Source: Deferrisomatales bacterium (GTDB lineage: Bacteria > Desulfobacterota > Deferrisomatia > Deferrisomatales > JARGFW01). From it: a DNA stretch of 34,211 nt. The notes below the pieces were generated by a model, which saw only the letters and a program-made list of their open reading frames with translations, was not told where the DNA came from and made no database searches. The stretch lies in contig JARGFW010000032.1 of assembly GCA_029211085.1 (NCBI GenBank), positions 1-34,211 of the forward strand, given 5' to 3'. This document shows positions 14,672 through 23,287 of the stretch, piece by piece. A program made the position numbers and the translations under genes. The stretch's first letter is position 1. Each line of letters opens with the position of its first letter.

Positions 14672-16768
14672 CTACAGCAGGCGGGTCCAGCCCTCGGGTA
14701 CTTCGGCTGGGGACGGCACCGCCGGGGCAACGTCTGGGGCCTGCCGTTGGGGGGTGTAGGGCACGATACAGTTTCGCCCCTGGGCCTTGGCCTGGTACAG
14801 GGCACGGTCGGACTTCTGGATCAGGGATTTGAGGTCCCGCGCATCTTCGGTGAACGTGGCAACCCCCAGGGAAACCGTCAGCCGGCTTCCGGGCAGGGCT
14901 TCTTCCCCGGGGAAGTACACCGACTCCACCTCCAGGCGCAGGCGCTCACCGATTTCCAGCGCTTCTTCTTTGCGGGTCTCGGGCAGAATGACGGCGAACT
15001 CCTCCCCCCCGAACCGGCTCACCACGTCGATGGTGCGCACCCCCTCCCGCAGACAACGGGCGATCCGCACCAGGGTCTTGTCCCCGGCCGGGTGCCCGTT
15101 GGTGTCGTTGAAGCACTTGAAGTGATCCACATCGACCATCATCAGCGACAGTGGTTTGCCGTGCCGCGTGGCGCGATCCACCTCCTCGGCCAGCCGCTCC
15201 TGGAAGTAGCGGCGGTTGAGCAACCCGGTGAGCGAGTCGGTGATGGAGATGCGGCGCAGTTCCTGGCTCTGGATGTAGTAGTTGGAGCGCTCGATGGCTA
15301 TGGTGGCCTGGGTGGCCACGGTCTGCAACAAGCGGAGGTCCTCGTCGCAGAAGATCTCCCCATCGAGTTTGTCGGAGAGGTTCAACACCCCGACGATGCG
15401 TCCGTCCATGGAGATGGGCAAGGAGAGGAAACTGCGCGTCGCATACCGGGGCCGGTTCTTGCGCCCGAAGCGGGTGTCAACCTCGATGTCCCGCACGATG
15501 ATCGGGTCGCCAGTGGCAAACACCCTCCCGGCCACCCCCTGGCCGGAGCGCACCCGAAGCTTCTGCACCACGCTGCCGGTCATGCCGCTCACCGCCTTGA
15601 CCGACAGTTCGTCGCCGCCGTTGGCGGCCAGCATCAAGCTGCCCTTACGGGCCCCGGTGAGCTTTTGGGCCTCGCTGAGCACCACGCCGAACAACTGGTC
15701 GGGCTCCAGACAGGTTAAAAACTGACGGCTGGTGTCCTGCACCGCCTGCAGTTCGCGGACCTTCTCCCGGATCGCTGCCTGGGCTTGTTGTTTTTCCATC
15801 ACCAGGGAAAGCTGCAGGGCAAAACCGCGCACCAACTGCAGAACCGGCTCCTCCAGTTCGGTGTTGATCAGCGCCAGCAGGCCAGCCGCATGATCCCCTG
15901 TGCCCAGTTGCAGCACGACGAGCCGCTCCACTTCCTCGGGAAGCCCCAGTCTGCCCAGCACATGGGCCTCAGACACCTGGATCACCTGGCCAGCCGCGGG
16001 TCGCTCGGCGAGGGGCGCGGAGTCCAGGGGCACGGTCCAAGGCTGCAGAGCCTTCTCCACCGTGCCCATCGCCGTCTGCACCCGGTACACGCCGCCGCCG
16101 GCGTCGCGCAACAGGATCGCCGCACACTCCACGTCGAACAGCACCCCCAGGATGTTCAGGGCCAGAGCATGCAGTTCGTGTTCGGAAGCGGCCTGGGCCA
16201 GATCGGAGGACACCTCGAACAGGGTCATCACCTGGCTCTGCCGGTGGGAATATTCCTCTCGCAGCCCGCTTCCCAAGATCACCGTGCGCAAACAGAGTTG
16301 GGCCAGATGGCCCTTTTCCAGCAGGGACCGAGGGGCTACGACCGGCAACCCTTGAAGAAAGCTAAGGACCTCCTGGGGGCTGCCTTCGACCCGCCGCGCC
16401 AAAGCGTCCGCCGTGGTCTCCGTCGGAACTTCCCCCAGGGCGGGCCCGCCCACCAGGACTGCCCGCTCCGACCCCGGCCGAGCATCCGGATCCACCGGTG
16501 CCGCGAAGACCAGGAACCCGTGGGGACAACGAAACAGGGTCGCTTCCCCACTGGCTAGCACTTGCTGGGCAGCCTTGCGGTAGGTGACGCCGCAGGGACC
16601 GCCCGCAGCGTGCTGGAACCCAGGACAAACTGCCGCGGGGTCGGATGTGGAGGCGATGGCCAGTCCTTCTGCGTCCAGCAGGGACAGCCGCAAGCCCGTC
16701 GCCCGGGCGAACTGCGCGGAGAACCTCTCCCATACGTCAGTGGGCAGAACTCTCTCCAGATGTGGCAC
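14672..16768 (-). CDS. PocR-GAF-GAF-GGDEF diguanylate cyclase
   Basis: A 698-residue cytoplasmic signalling protein. Residues about 10-160 form a PocR-type ligand domain with conserved Cys (C48, C59, C81) and RCPHGFLVFAAPV. A first GAF-like domain spans about 180-320, a coiled linker about 323-350, a second GAF about 350-495, and a GGDEF domain about 505-675. The active site is intact (GGEEF, 587-591) and so is the RxxD inhibitory site (RTID, 578-581), so it should make cyclic di-GMP under product control. The signal for the PocR domain is unknown; Cys residues suggest a metal, haem or redox cue (inference). GTG at 16768 follows GAGGAA. The frame is open further upstream, but that reads through the promoter. 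Confidence 0.88.
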   Translation of the reverse strand: MPHLERVLPTDVWERFSAQFARATGLRLSLLDAEGLAIASTSDPAAVCPGFQHAAGGPCGVTYRKAAQQVLASGEATLFRCPHGFLVFAAPVDPDARPGSERAVLVGGPALGEVPTETTADALARRVEGSPQEVLSFLQGLPVVAPRSLLEKGHLAQLCLRTVILGSGLREEYSHRQSQVMTLFEVSSDLAQAASEHELHALALNILGVLFDVECAAILLRDAGGGVYRVQTAMGTVEKALQPWTVPLDSAPLAERPAAGQVIQVSEAHVLGRLGLPEEVERLVVLQLGTGDHAAGLLALINTELEEPVLQLVRGFALQLSLVMEKQQAQAAIREKVRELQAVQDTSRQFLTCLEPDQLFGVVLSEAQKLTGARKGSLMLAANGGDELSVKAVSGMTGSVVQKLRVRSGQGVAGRVFATGDPIIVRDIEVDTRFGRKNRPRYATRSFLSLPISMDGRIVGVLNLSDKLDGEIFCDEDLRLLQTVATQATIAIERSNYYIQSQELRRISITDSLTGLLNRRYFQERLAEEVDRATRHGKPLSLMMVDVDHFKCFNDTNGHPAGDKTLVRIARCLREGVRTIDVVSRFGGEEFAVILPETRKEEALEIGERLRLEVESVYFPGEEALPGSRLTVSLGVATFTEDARDLKSLIQKSDRALYQAKAQGRNCIVPYTPQRQAPDVAPAVPSPAEVPEGWTRLL

Positions 16769-17062
16769 GCGATTCCTCAGCGGTGAGGGCAAAAGGGGCC
16801 AACAAAACCCCAATATATGCGTATACTTATGAGAATTGACTGTAGTGAAAGCCCGGCTCCCTGTCAACCCTTGGGGATGTAATATGCACGCTGCGTGCCG
16901 CACCATCGAGATCCCCAGGGGCGGAGACCTCACACCGCTCAGCCGTGCGGGGTGGCACGCGCCGTCGCCAGCCCGTGCCGGCCATGGCGCCGGCCGGCGA
17001 AGGTTGGTACCGTGTCCGTATCGTATGTGACGAGAAACCAACCCGACGGGAGGTGTGTCGCC
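16769..17062. other. Divergent promoter region
   Basis: About 290 bases between the diguanylate cyclase and the response regulator genes. An AT-rich patch (16801-16845) holds a minus-strand promoter. For the plus strand I see only TAATAT near 16880 as a possible -10, without a good -35. No gene is seen. Confidence 0.5.
16839..16867 (-). promoter_or_regulatory. Sigma-70 promoter for the diguanylate cyclase
   Basis: On the minus strand a perfect TTGACA is followed after 17 bases by TACAGT. The transcript would start near 16832, about 65 bases before the GTG at 16768. Confidence 0.6.
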
Positions 17063-17737
17063 ATGCGCATTCTGGTCATCGAAGATGAAGACAAGGTCGC
17101 GTCGTTCATCAAGCGCGGGCTGGAGGAGGAACGCTACGCGGTAGACGTGGCCCCCGACGGCGACGAGGGAATGGCCCTGGCCGACCTCGCCCCGTACGAC
17201 CTCATCGTGCTGGACCTGATGCTACCGGGCATGGACGGGTTCCAGATTCTCAAACGCCTGCGAGATGACGGGGTGGCGACACCGGTGATCATTCTCACGG
17301 CTCGCAATGCCGTGGACGACAAGATCCGCGGCCTGGATCTCGGTGCGGACGACTACCTGACCAAGCCCTTCGCGTTCGCCGAACTTCTCGCCCGGGTACG
17401 CGCGCTGCTGCGCCGGGGCCAAACACAGGCCTCGCCGATACTCAAGATCGCCGACCTCACCCTGGACCCCGCCGCCCGGCGAGTCACCCGTGCCGAGCAG
17501 CGCATCGAACTCACCGCCAAGGAGTACGCCCTGCTCGAGTACCTGATGCGCCACCACGGACGGGTCCTCACCCGTACCATGATCTCGGAGCATGTCTGGG
17601 ACCAGACCTTCGACTCCTACACCAATGTCATCGACGTATACGTCAACTACCTGCGCAAGAAGGTGGACCAGGGCTTCGAGCCCAAACTCATCCACACCGT
17701 GCGCGGGGTGGGCTACACCCTACGGGAGGAGCCGTGA
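17063..17737 (+). CDS. OmpR-family response regulator
   Basis: A 224-residue regulator. The receiver domain (1-115) has the acidic pocket E7-D8, phosphoryl acceptor D51 in LIVLDLMLPGMDG, the Thr in ILTAR, and the conserved Lys in TKPF. The C-terminal winged-helix domain (about 125-222) has LTAKEYALLEYL, RTMISEHVWD and HTVRGVGYTL. It most resembles the heavy-metal CusR/CopR branch, but no metal gene is adjacent, so the signal is open. ATG at 17063 follows GGGAGGTG. Its stop overlaps the start of the kinase gene. Confidence 0.93.
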   Translation: MRILVIEDEDKVASFIKRGLEEERYAVDVAPDGDEGMALADLAPYDLIVLDLMLPGMDGFQILKRLRDDGVATPVIILTARNAVDDKIRGLDLGADDYLTKPFAFAELLARVRALLRRGQTQASPILKIADLTLDPAARRVTRAEQRIELTAKEYALLEYLMRHHGRVLTRTMISEHVWDQTFDSYTNVIDVYVNYLRKKVDQGFEPKLIHTVRGVGYTLREEP

Positions 17738-19182
17738 GGCCTGAGACCCTGCGTGCCCAGCTCACCCTGTGGAACGGGGCGTTCCTGTTCGCCATCGTGC
17801 TGGCATTTGGCCTGGGCCTATACGGGGTGTTGGCGCGCAATCTGTACCGTAGCACCGATCAGAAACTGAGCGCCATCGCCGAGGTGGTGGCGGAATCCTC
17901 GGTGCGCAATTTCCTGCGTCCGGGATTCACCGACTTCGCCCGGCTGTTGGAGGAGTTCTTCGGCATGCCCACCGCCGGGCAGTTCATCCAGGTGCTGGAT
18001 CCCTCCGGAAATGTGGGCTCGCGGAGTCCGAATTTGGAGGCCCGGCGTTTGAAGGTATCGCCCCAGGCATACCAGAGCGCCGCCCACGGCCACCCCATGT
18101 ACGAAACGGTCGCGGACCACCCGGCGCCGATGCGGGTACTCACCTACCCGGTGGTGGTGCGCGGCCGGGTGCGCAACATCGTGCAGGTCGCCACCAGCCT
18201 CGCCACCGTGAATGACACCCTGCGCCACGTGGCCTGGGTGTTGGCGGTGGGTATCCCCACCCTGCTCCTGGCGGCGATGGCCGGGGGGTGGTTCCTTTCG
18301 GGGCGCTCCCTGGCCCCGCTGGACTCCATGGTGGCGGCGATCCACGACTTGGACGCCGACAATCTGGATGCGCGACTGCCGGAAACCGGCCACACCCTGG
18401 AGGTGCGTGAACTGACCAGAAATTTCAACTCCCTGCTGGGACGCCTGGAGGGTGCGTTCCGCCGGGTAAAGGAGTTCACCGCCGACGCTTCCCACGAACT
18501 GCGCACGCCGCTCACCGTGCTGCGGGGAGAGGCGGAGGTGGCCCTGCTGCAGCCGCGCTCCCCGGAGGAGTACCAACGGGTATTGGCCTCTTCCCTGGAG
18601 GAGATCCAGCGCATGGGGCGGATCGTGGAAGATCTGCTACTGCTGACCCGGGGTGAACTCGGCGAAGTCCCCGTGGAGCGCAGTTCCCTTTCCTTGGATC
18701 AACTGCTGGAAGAGGTGGCTGCCCAGACAGAGATGCTGGCAGAAGCCCAGGAGGTGGTTTTCACCTGGGCAGGAGGCCCCCCGGTCACCGTGTGCGCCGA
18801 CCCCCTGCGCCTGCGGCAACTGTTCTGGAACCTGCTGGGTAACGCGGTGAAATACACCCCCGCCGGCGGCCAGGTGTTCCTGTCCCACTCGGTGATCGAC
18901 GGCTGCGAGGTACGCATCACGGTCAAGGACACCGGCATCGGCATCCCTCCCGAGCACCTGCCCCACATCTTCGAGCGCTTCTACCGGGTGGACAAACACC
19001 GTTCCCGGGCCCAAGGGGGCAGCGGGCTGGGGCTGCCGATCTGCCAGTGGATCGTGCAGGTGCACGGCGGGCGCATCGAGGTGCGTTCGGTACCCGAAGC
19101 AGGCAGCTCGTTCCTGGTTTACCTGCCCATCCACCCGGGAACCGGGGACGAGTGCGCCGCGGGAACGAACACCACCGCCTGA
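17734..19182 (+). CDS. Sensor histidine kinase with HAMP domain
   Basis: A 482-residue membrane kinase. The first helix is at about 13-35, a periplasmic sensor region of about 130 residues follows, then a second helix at about 166-189 and a HAMP domain. The phosphorylated His is H254 in DASHELRTPLTVL. The ATPase domain has NLLGNAVKYTP (N box), DTGIGIPPEHLPHIFERF (G1/F box) and GGSGLGLPI (G2). The sensor region (RPGFTDFARLLEEFFG, FIQVLDPSGNV) resembles CusS-like heavy-metal kinases. The GTG at 17734 overlaps the regulator stop codon (GTGA), so the pair is co-translated. The gene ends only 4 bases from the convergent radical SAM gene. Confidence 0.93.
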   Translation: MRPETLRAQLTLWNGAFLFAIVLAFGLGLYGVLARNLYRSTDQKLSAIAEVVAESSVRNFLRPGFTDFARLLEEFFGMPTAGQFIQVLDPSGNVGSRSPNLEARRLKVSPQAYQSAAHGHPMYETVADHPAPMRVLTYPVVVRGRVRNIVQVATSLATVNDTLRHVAWVLAVGIPTLLLAAMAGGWFLSGRSLAPLDSMVAAIHDLDADNLDARLPETGHTLEVRELTRNFNSLLGRLEGAFRRVKEFTADASHELRTPLTVLRGEAEVALLQPRSPEEYQRVLASSLEEIQRMGRIVEDLLLLTRGELGEVPVERSSLSLDQLLEEVAAQTEMLAEAQEVVFTWAGGPPVTVCADPLRLRQLFWNLLGNAVKYTPAGGQVFLSHSVIDGCEVRITVKDTGIGIPPEHLPHIFERFYRVDKHRSRAQGGSGLGLPICQWIVQVHGGRIEVRSVPEAGSSFLVYLPIHPGTGDECAAGTNTTA

Positions 19183-19186
19183 CCCC

Positions 19187-20239
19187 TCAACCACAGCCCC
19201 GGGTCAGAACCGCGGCGACCTCCCCCTCGGCGGGTTCATAAGCGAAGGTGCTCTGCCACATCTCCGGGCTCTCCATGCACAGATACACGGGGAGTTCGCT
19301 CCCCCCCCAGCGCCGCAGTTCCTCCTCCATCACGCGATAGGCGCGACGGCGCAGGGGCCAGAAACTGCGCAGTTTGCCGTCGCTTCCCGGCAGCATGTCA
19401 TCGAAGTACTCGGACCGCCCGGCCAGAGTCCGACCCCAGCGCTCCAGAAAGTGGGGCGGGAAGCGCAGGGTACCCACGCTCACCCACGCCACCCGGTCCG
19501 GGGCCACCGTAGCGGCCAGTTGCCGCACCAGATCGCGGTAGGCGTCTTCCCAGCCGGCTCCCAGCACCACCGGGTCGAAGTGGAACGCCACCCGGTAGCC
19601 GGCCTCCGCCACCGAGACGGCCGCCGCCAGCCGCGCCGACAAAGAGGCCGTTCCCCTCTCGTCACTGGCCACCCGCGCCCCGGGGTTCAGGGACCAGGCC
19701 GCCACCACGTTGGGCAGCGCCGGACGCGCCAGCAGCGCAGACACCTCGGCGCTCTTGGTCTTCAACTCCAGCAATACCTGCGGGTACTCGGCCACCAAAC
19801 CCAGCAGCCAGTCCGCGTGACCGGTCCACCCATCGAGGGCCAGTGAGTCGGCGAACTCCCCGGTCCCCAACCGAACCGGACCGTCCCATTCCCGCACCTG
19901 CTTCCGGAACTGGACTTCCGCGTCCTCCAGGTTGGCATACAGGGTGAGGGGTTCCTCCGGCGCATAGAAGCGCAGGAAGCAGTAACTGCACTGAAACGGA
20001 CACTGGAACACCGGGCTCAGCACCCAGTAGCCACAGCGCACCACCCCCGGGCTGCACGGGCAGGGCTTCAGGAACGACCCGGGCTCGCGGGTGACGAACA
20101 CGCTGCGCCGCCCACGCGGCTTGATATGGCTCTCGGATACGGGGACATCTCCCGGGCAGCGCCCGAGAAACCGGCGGGTAAAGGAGTAGTCGGCGGCGGC
20201 AGGGTCCACCACCACCCGGTCGAAGGGTACGACACTCAC
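19187..20239 (-). CDS. SPL-like radical SAM protein
   Basis: A 350-residue radical SAM protein related to spore photoproduct lyase. The cluster motif is C80-x3-C84-x2-C87 in FQCPFQCSYCFLRFY. Other family traits are the N-terminal TRRFLGRCPGDVPV and KPCPCSPG segments, TGEFADSLALD, LELKTKSA, and the C-terminal LPVYLCMESPEMWQSTF. Spore photoproduct lyase repairs a UV thymine dimer, but members in non-sporulating bacteria have no assigned role, and this genome does not look like a spore former. Extra Cys (C28, C60, C62, C69) before the cluster may bind a further metal site (inference). The GTG at 20239 overlaps the stop of the ParB-like gene (GTGA), implying joint function. Confidence 0.85.
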   Translation of the reverse strand: MSVVPFDRVVVDPAAADYSFTRRFLGRCPGDVPVSESHIKPRGRRSVFVTREPGSFLKPCPCSPGVVRCGYWVLSPVFQCPFQCSYCFLRFYAPEEPLTLYANLEDAEVQFRKQVREWDGPVRLGTGEFADSLALDGWTGHADWLLGLVAEYPQVLLELKTKSAEVSALLARPALPNVVAAWSLNPGARVASDERGTASLSARLAAAVSVAEAGYRVAFHFDPVVLGAGWEDAYRDLVRQLAATVAPDRVAWVSVGTLRFPPHFLERWGRTLAGRSEYFDDMLPGSDGKLRSFWPLRRRAYRVMEEELRRWGGSELPVYLCMESPEMWQSTFAYEPAEGEVAAVLTRGCG

Positions 20240-21192
20240 GCCAGAAACTCCTGCAGAGGCGCCAAGCGGCCCTCCTCCAGACGTTCCAGAACCGTCAGCA
20301 GATTCTGGTGCAGTTCGTCCAGGGTGGAGAACGTCATCCGGCACTGGTAGCGCCCGCCCTCGAATCCCCCCGGCGGGTGGATACTGACCCGGGACGGAAG
20401 TCCAGCCCCGGCTACGGCCGCGGGGAACGCTTCCTCCCAGCGGCTCAAGTGCGGGTAGCGCCTACGGCGCACCTGCTCGCGCAGCGCCTCCAACCCCGTT
20501 GCAGTACTGTCCAGCCCGTGGGTCGCCACCCACTCCGCCACCGGCACCCCATCCCGCCAAGCGCACTCCAGTAGGATGCGGACCAAATCGGTGAACTTGT
20601 TGATCCCGCCGAGCAGTCCATGGGTGACAGCGAGCACGGCCAAGGAGTCCTCCGGGGAGGCGCCGCGCAGCAGCCGTGCCGCGTGCAGCGGGCGGCTGCC
20701 GTCGGCGAACCCGTGCCGATGCTCCGGGGGCAACCCGCTGACCCACAGCACGTCTTCTGCGGCAGCGGCGCGGGAAGAGAGGCCAAGGGCCGGCAGCACC
20801 TCGCTCTCCAGCGCCCCCAGGGTTTCTCCCGTGTGGGCGGTGCGCCGTCGCAGGTACAGCCCGACCTCCACCGGGTTGAGGGGCCGATGGTCCTGGGCGT
20901 CTGCCAATAGCCGACCCCACAGCTCCCCGGGACCGCAATCCTCCAGTACGGCAACCGGCACAGCCTTCAAGCCAACCGACCCTGCCCATGCCAGGCGACG
21001 GCCCCCCGCGACGAGAGCCAGTTGGCTCCCCTTGCCGGCCACGCACAACAGGGGGCGCAACACCCCGCGGCGCCCGAGGGAACGCTGCAGATCCCGATGG
21101 TCCGCCGCCGTGGGCCAAGAGAACGAAAAGATCTCGTTCGCAACGATCACGTCCCGGGGATCAGCGGTTCTCCAGTGCCGGACTCCAACCAC
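20236..21192 (-). CDS. ParB N-terminal domain protein
   Basis: A 318-residue protein with a ParB/sulfiredoxin-like N-terminal domain: an IFSFSWPTAADHRDLQRSL helix, GVLRPLLCV, then GGRRLAWAGSVGLKAVPVAV, the GxRR nucleotide-binding motif of ParB-type CTPases. A following AQDHRPLNPVE resembles a worn ENxxRxDLNPxE box. I see no clear helix-turn-helix DNA reader. The rest is helical and unassigned, with an NKFTDLVRILLE segment. The GTG at 21192 is chosen because AAAGGAGG lies 7 bases upstream; this makes it overlap the glycosyltransferase gene by 46 bases. It is coupled to the SPL-like gene. It is not near parA or the origin, so it is unlikely to be the chromosome partition protein. Confidence 0.78.
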   Translation of the reverse strand: MVGVRHWRTADPRDVIVANEIFSFSWPTAADHRDLQRSLGRRGVLRPLLCVAGKGSQLALVAGGRRLAWAGSVGLKAVPVAVLEDCGPGELWGRLLADAQDHRPLNPVEVGLYLRRRTAHTGETLGALESEVLPALGLSSRAAAAEDVLWVSGLPPEHRHGFADGSRPLHAARLLRGASPEDSLAVLAVTHGLLGGINKFTDLVRILLECAWRDGVPVAEWVATHGLDSTATGLEALREQVRRRRYPHLSRWEEAFPAAVAGAGLPSRVSIHPPGGFEGGRYQCRMTFSTLDELHQNLLTVLERLEEGRLAPLQEFLA

Positions 21193-22019
21193 CGCAGGGC
21201 CTCCTTTCGCGAGACGTCAAACACCTCGTGACGCGCCAGGTGCCCCCGCTTCAGGGCCCCCGCCGCCACCACCCCGGATTTGCGGACCGCTGTCTCCAGC
21301 GCCTGGCGCCGTAGCTCCCAGGGAATTTCCGGATCCCGTGCCAGCTTCCACAGGGCCCGCACCCGGAAGCGATCCAACCCCCAGTGCGCCCGGCTGAGCT
21401 GCCCCGGGTGGCCGTTGCGCTTGACGACCAGCCGCTCTTCCACCAACAGGATCGGATGGCGGGCACTCAGCCGCAGCCACAAGTCATAGTCCTCGCAGGC
21501 GGGCAGGGTCTCGTCGAAGCCGCCAAGAGACTCGAACAGGCCTCGCCGCATGAGAATCGACGACGGGCTGATGATGCACAGGGGCAGGCAGTTTGGGAAG
21601 ATCCAGCCGGAGTGCTTGGCGTGTACGTCGCGTGGGTTGGCCCAGCGGCCGTCCCGGTACCAGATCTCCTCGGTGTAGCAGGCCGGCGTTTCCGGATGAT
21701 CGGCCAGGGCCCGGAGTTGGTGCTCCAGTTTGGGCGGCAGCCAGGTGTCGTCCGAGTCCAGGAATGCCAGCCACTCGCCGTGGCCTGCCGCCGCACCGCG
21801 GTTGCGCGCCGCACTCGCCCCTGCGTTCTCCTGGCTGACGATCCGCAGCCGCGGATCCGCGAAGCGCCTCGCCAGTTCGCCCACGGTCTCGTCGAGGCTG
21901 CCGTCGTCCACCACGATGAGTTCAAAGTCGGCAAACGTCTGCGCTAGCACGCTGGCCACCGCCTCGCACACCAGGGCACGGCGATCGAAAGTGGGAATCA
22001 CCACGGAAACGAGGGGCAT
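21147..22019 (-). CDS. Family 2 glycosyltransferase
   Basis: A 290-residue GT-A glycosyltransferase. VSVVIPTFDRRALVCEAV is the N-terminal signature, followed by VVDDGSLDET, AGASAARNRG and the DxD-type metal site FLDSDDTW. A second acidic motif, ACEDYDLWLRLS, carries the likely catalytic base. It probably adds a sugar from a nucleotide donor to a surface polysaccharide or lipid. ATG at 22019 is preceded by a possible TTG two codons upstream; neither has a clear ribosome site. Its 3' end overlaps the start of the ParB-like gene, although the functions seem unrelated. Confidence 0.88.
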   Translation of the reverse strand: MPLVSVVIPTFDRRALVCEAVASVLAQTFADFELIVVDDGSLDETVGELARRFADPRLRIVSQENAGASAARNRGAAAGHGEWLAFLDSDDTWLPPKLEHQLRALADHPETPACYTEEIWYRDGRWANPRDVHAKHSGWIFPNCLPLCIISPSSILMRRGLFESLGGFDETLPACEDYDLWLRLSARHPILLVEERLVVKRNGHPGQLSRAHWGLDRFRVRALWKLARDPEIPWELRRQALETAVRKSGVVAAGALKRGHLARHEVFDVSRKEALRWLESGTGEPLIPGT

Positions 22020-22155
22020 GGGCAATCGGTGGGATGGGAGGCGGGGCGTCTTGAGGGCTGAGAAGACAAGATCCCCACGCCAGATCGACGGAACCGACCC
22101 TACCTGATCCAGTTCCAGCGAAGCAAGGGATGCGCCACCGCCGTGGGACGGGAGG

Positions 22156-23166
22156 CTACCGCTGCCACCGCTCCAACAGCCGACTGCCGTGGAGCTGGGC
22201 GAAGTGGGTGTCGCCTTCGGTGACGGCCAGGCCGTTGCCGTGCACCAGGTTGTGCCCGGCGACCCGGCCCTGTTGGGCGGCGCTCTCCCAGCCGAAGTTG
22301 GTGCGCTGCCAGTTGCCCTCGGCGTCCACCACCCGGGCTACGTCCCCGGCAGCGAACACCCCGTCGAAGTTGGTGCGCAGGTCTGGGTCCACCACTACGC
22401 CGTGATCCACCAACAGTCCGCTCCCCTCCAGGTAATCGGTCACCGGCACCAGTTCCCGGGCCTCGCACACCAGGGAAACATCGATGGTGCGGCGGCTGGA
22501 ACTGACTACCCGATAGCGTTCCCCGTTGAGGTCGAGCAGGTCGAGCACCGCCTCATCGAACAACACCTCCACCTTCTCCTTGAGCAGCTTCTGCAACACC
22601 TCGGAGCGGGCGACACTGGAGTGCGGGCTCCAAAACCGGGTGTGGGTGGTCAGGTAGATGACCCGGTGGCCCCGTTGCACGAACGCCCGCACCGACTCCA
22701 AACCAGCGTGCCCCTCCCCTGACACGAGCACCCAGGCGTCTCGCTCCAAGCCGGCCCGGGCGATGCGCACCGCGTCGGCCAGGCAACTCAGGGTGGTGAC
22801 CTTGTTGCGCAGACGGGCGGCGTAGTCCGACAAGCGAGGAGCCGCCCCGGTGGCCAGCAGCAGCCGGTCGAAGTACAGGCTGGTACCGTCAGAGAGCAAC
22901 ACCCGGGATTCGTGGGGGAACACCCGATAGACCCGGCACCCGGCCCGCACCTCGATCTCCGGGTCTTCGAGGATCCCAGGATACTGCTGCACCAGTGCCT
23001 CACGACCAACGCTGCCTGCCACGAAGTCGGCCAGGGCGGGTCGCAGGTAGAACGGAGTGAACTCCCGGCTGACCAGGGTGACACGCCCCCGCGGATCCTG
23101 TACCCGGACCTCCCGGGCCGCGGCGCAAGCGGCGGGTCCGCACCCGAGGATCACGTACTGCCGCAT
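22156..23166 (-). CDS. FAD-dependent NAD(P)-disulphide-type oxidoreductase
   Basis: A 336-residue flavoprotein of the rubredoxin reductase/NirB-N-terminal type. The FAD motif is GCGPAACAAARE near residue 8; FDRLLLATGAAPRL marks the first domain; VSGEGHAGLESVRAF is the NAD(P)-binding Rossmann motif; FDGVFAAGDVARV near the C-terminus binds FAD. It lacks the C-terminal dimerisation domain of full-length disulphide reductases. A redox Cys pair is not present, so the partner is probably an iron-sulphur protein or rubredoxin (inference). ATG at 23166 follows GGGAGG. It has its own promoter just upstream and lies after the feo operon. Confidence 0.88.
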   Translation of the reverse strand: MRQYVILGCGPAACAAAREVRVQDPRGRVTLVSREFTPFYLRPALADFVAGSVGREALVQQYPGILEDPEIEVRAGCRVYRVFPHESRVLLSDGTSLYFDRLLLATGAAPRLSDYAARLRNKVTTLSCLADAVRIARAGLERDAWVLVSGEGHAGLESVRAFVQRGHRVIYLTTHTRFWSPHSSVARSEVLQKLLKEKVEVLFDEAVLDLLDLNGERYRVVSSSRRTIDVSLVCEARELVPVTDYLEGSGLLVDHGVVVDPDLRTNFDGVFAAGDVARVVDAEGNWQRTNFGWESAAQQGRVAGHNLVHGNGLAVTEGDTHFAQLHGSRLLERWQR

Positions 23167-23208
23167 GGGACACCTCCCGAAACGGGTTCGAGAACCGACT
23201 CAGCCCCG

Positions 23209-23236
23209 AGTCTAAGGGGCTGGGATCGCCTGTCAA
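23209..23236 (-). promoter_or_regulatory. Promoter for the FAD oxidoreductase gene
   Basis: On the minus strand a perfect TTGACA is followed after 16 bases by TAGACT, placing the start about 35-40 bases before the ATG at 23166. A 7-bp hairpin (CAGCCCC/GGGGCTG, 23201-23222) overlaps the -10 and could also end the feo transcript. Confidence 0.5.
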
Positions 23237-23287
23237 GGCGGCTCGTCGGCAGGTCAGCGCAGCAGCGGCGCCCCTACCCTCCGCAGT

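Noticed and set aside
20236-21192. ParB-like gene as the chromosome partition protein
   Set aside because: No parA partner, no parS-like palindrome noticed, no clear helix-turn-helix, and the second motif is worn.
23201-23222. Hairpin taken as the feo operon terminator
   Set aside because: It has no T-run and overlaps the -10 of the next promoter, so I noted it there rather than calling a separate terminator.
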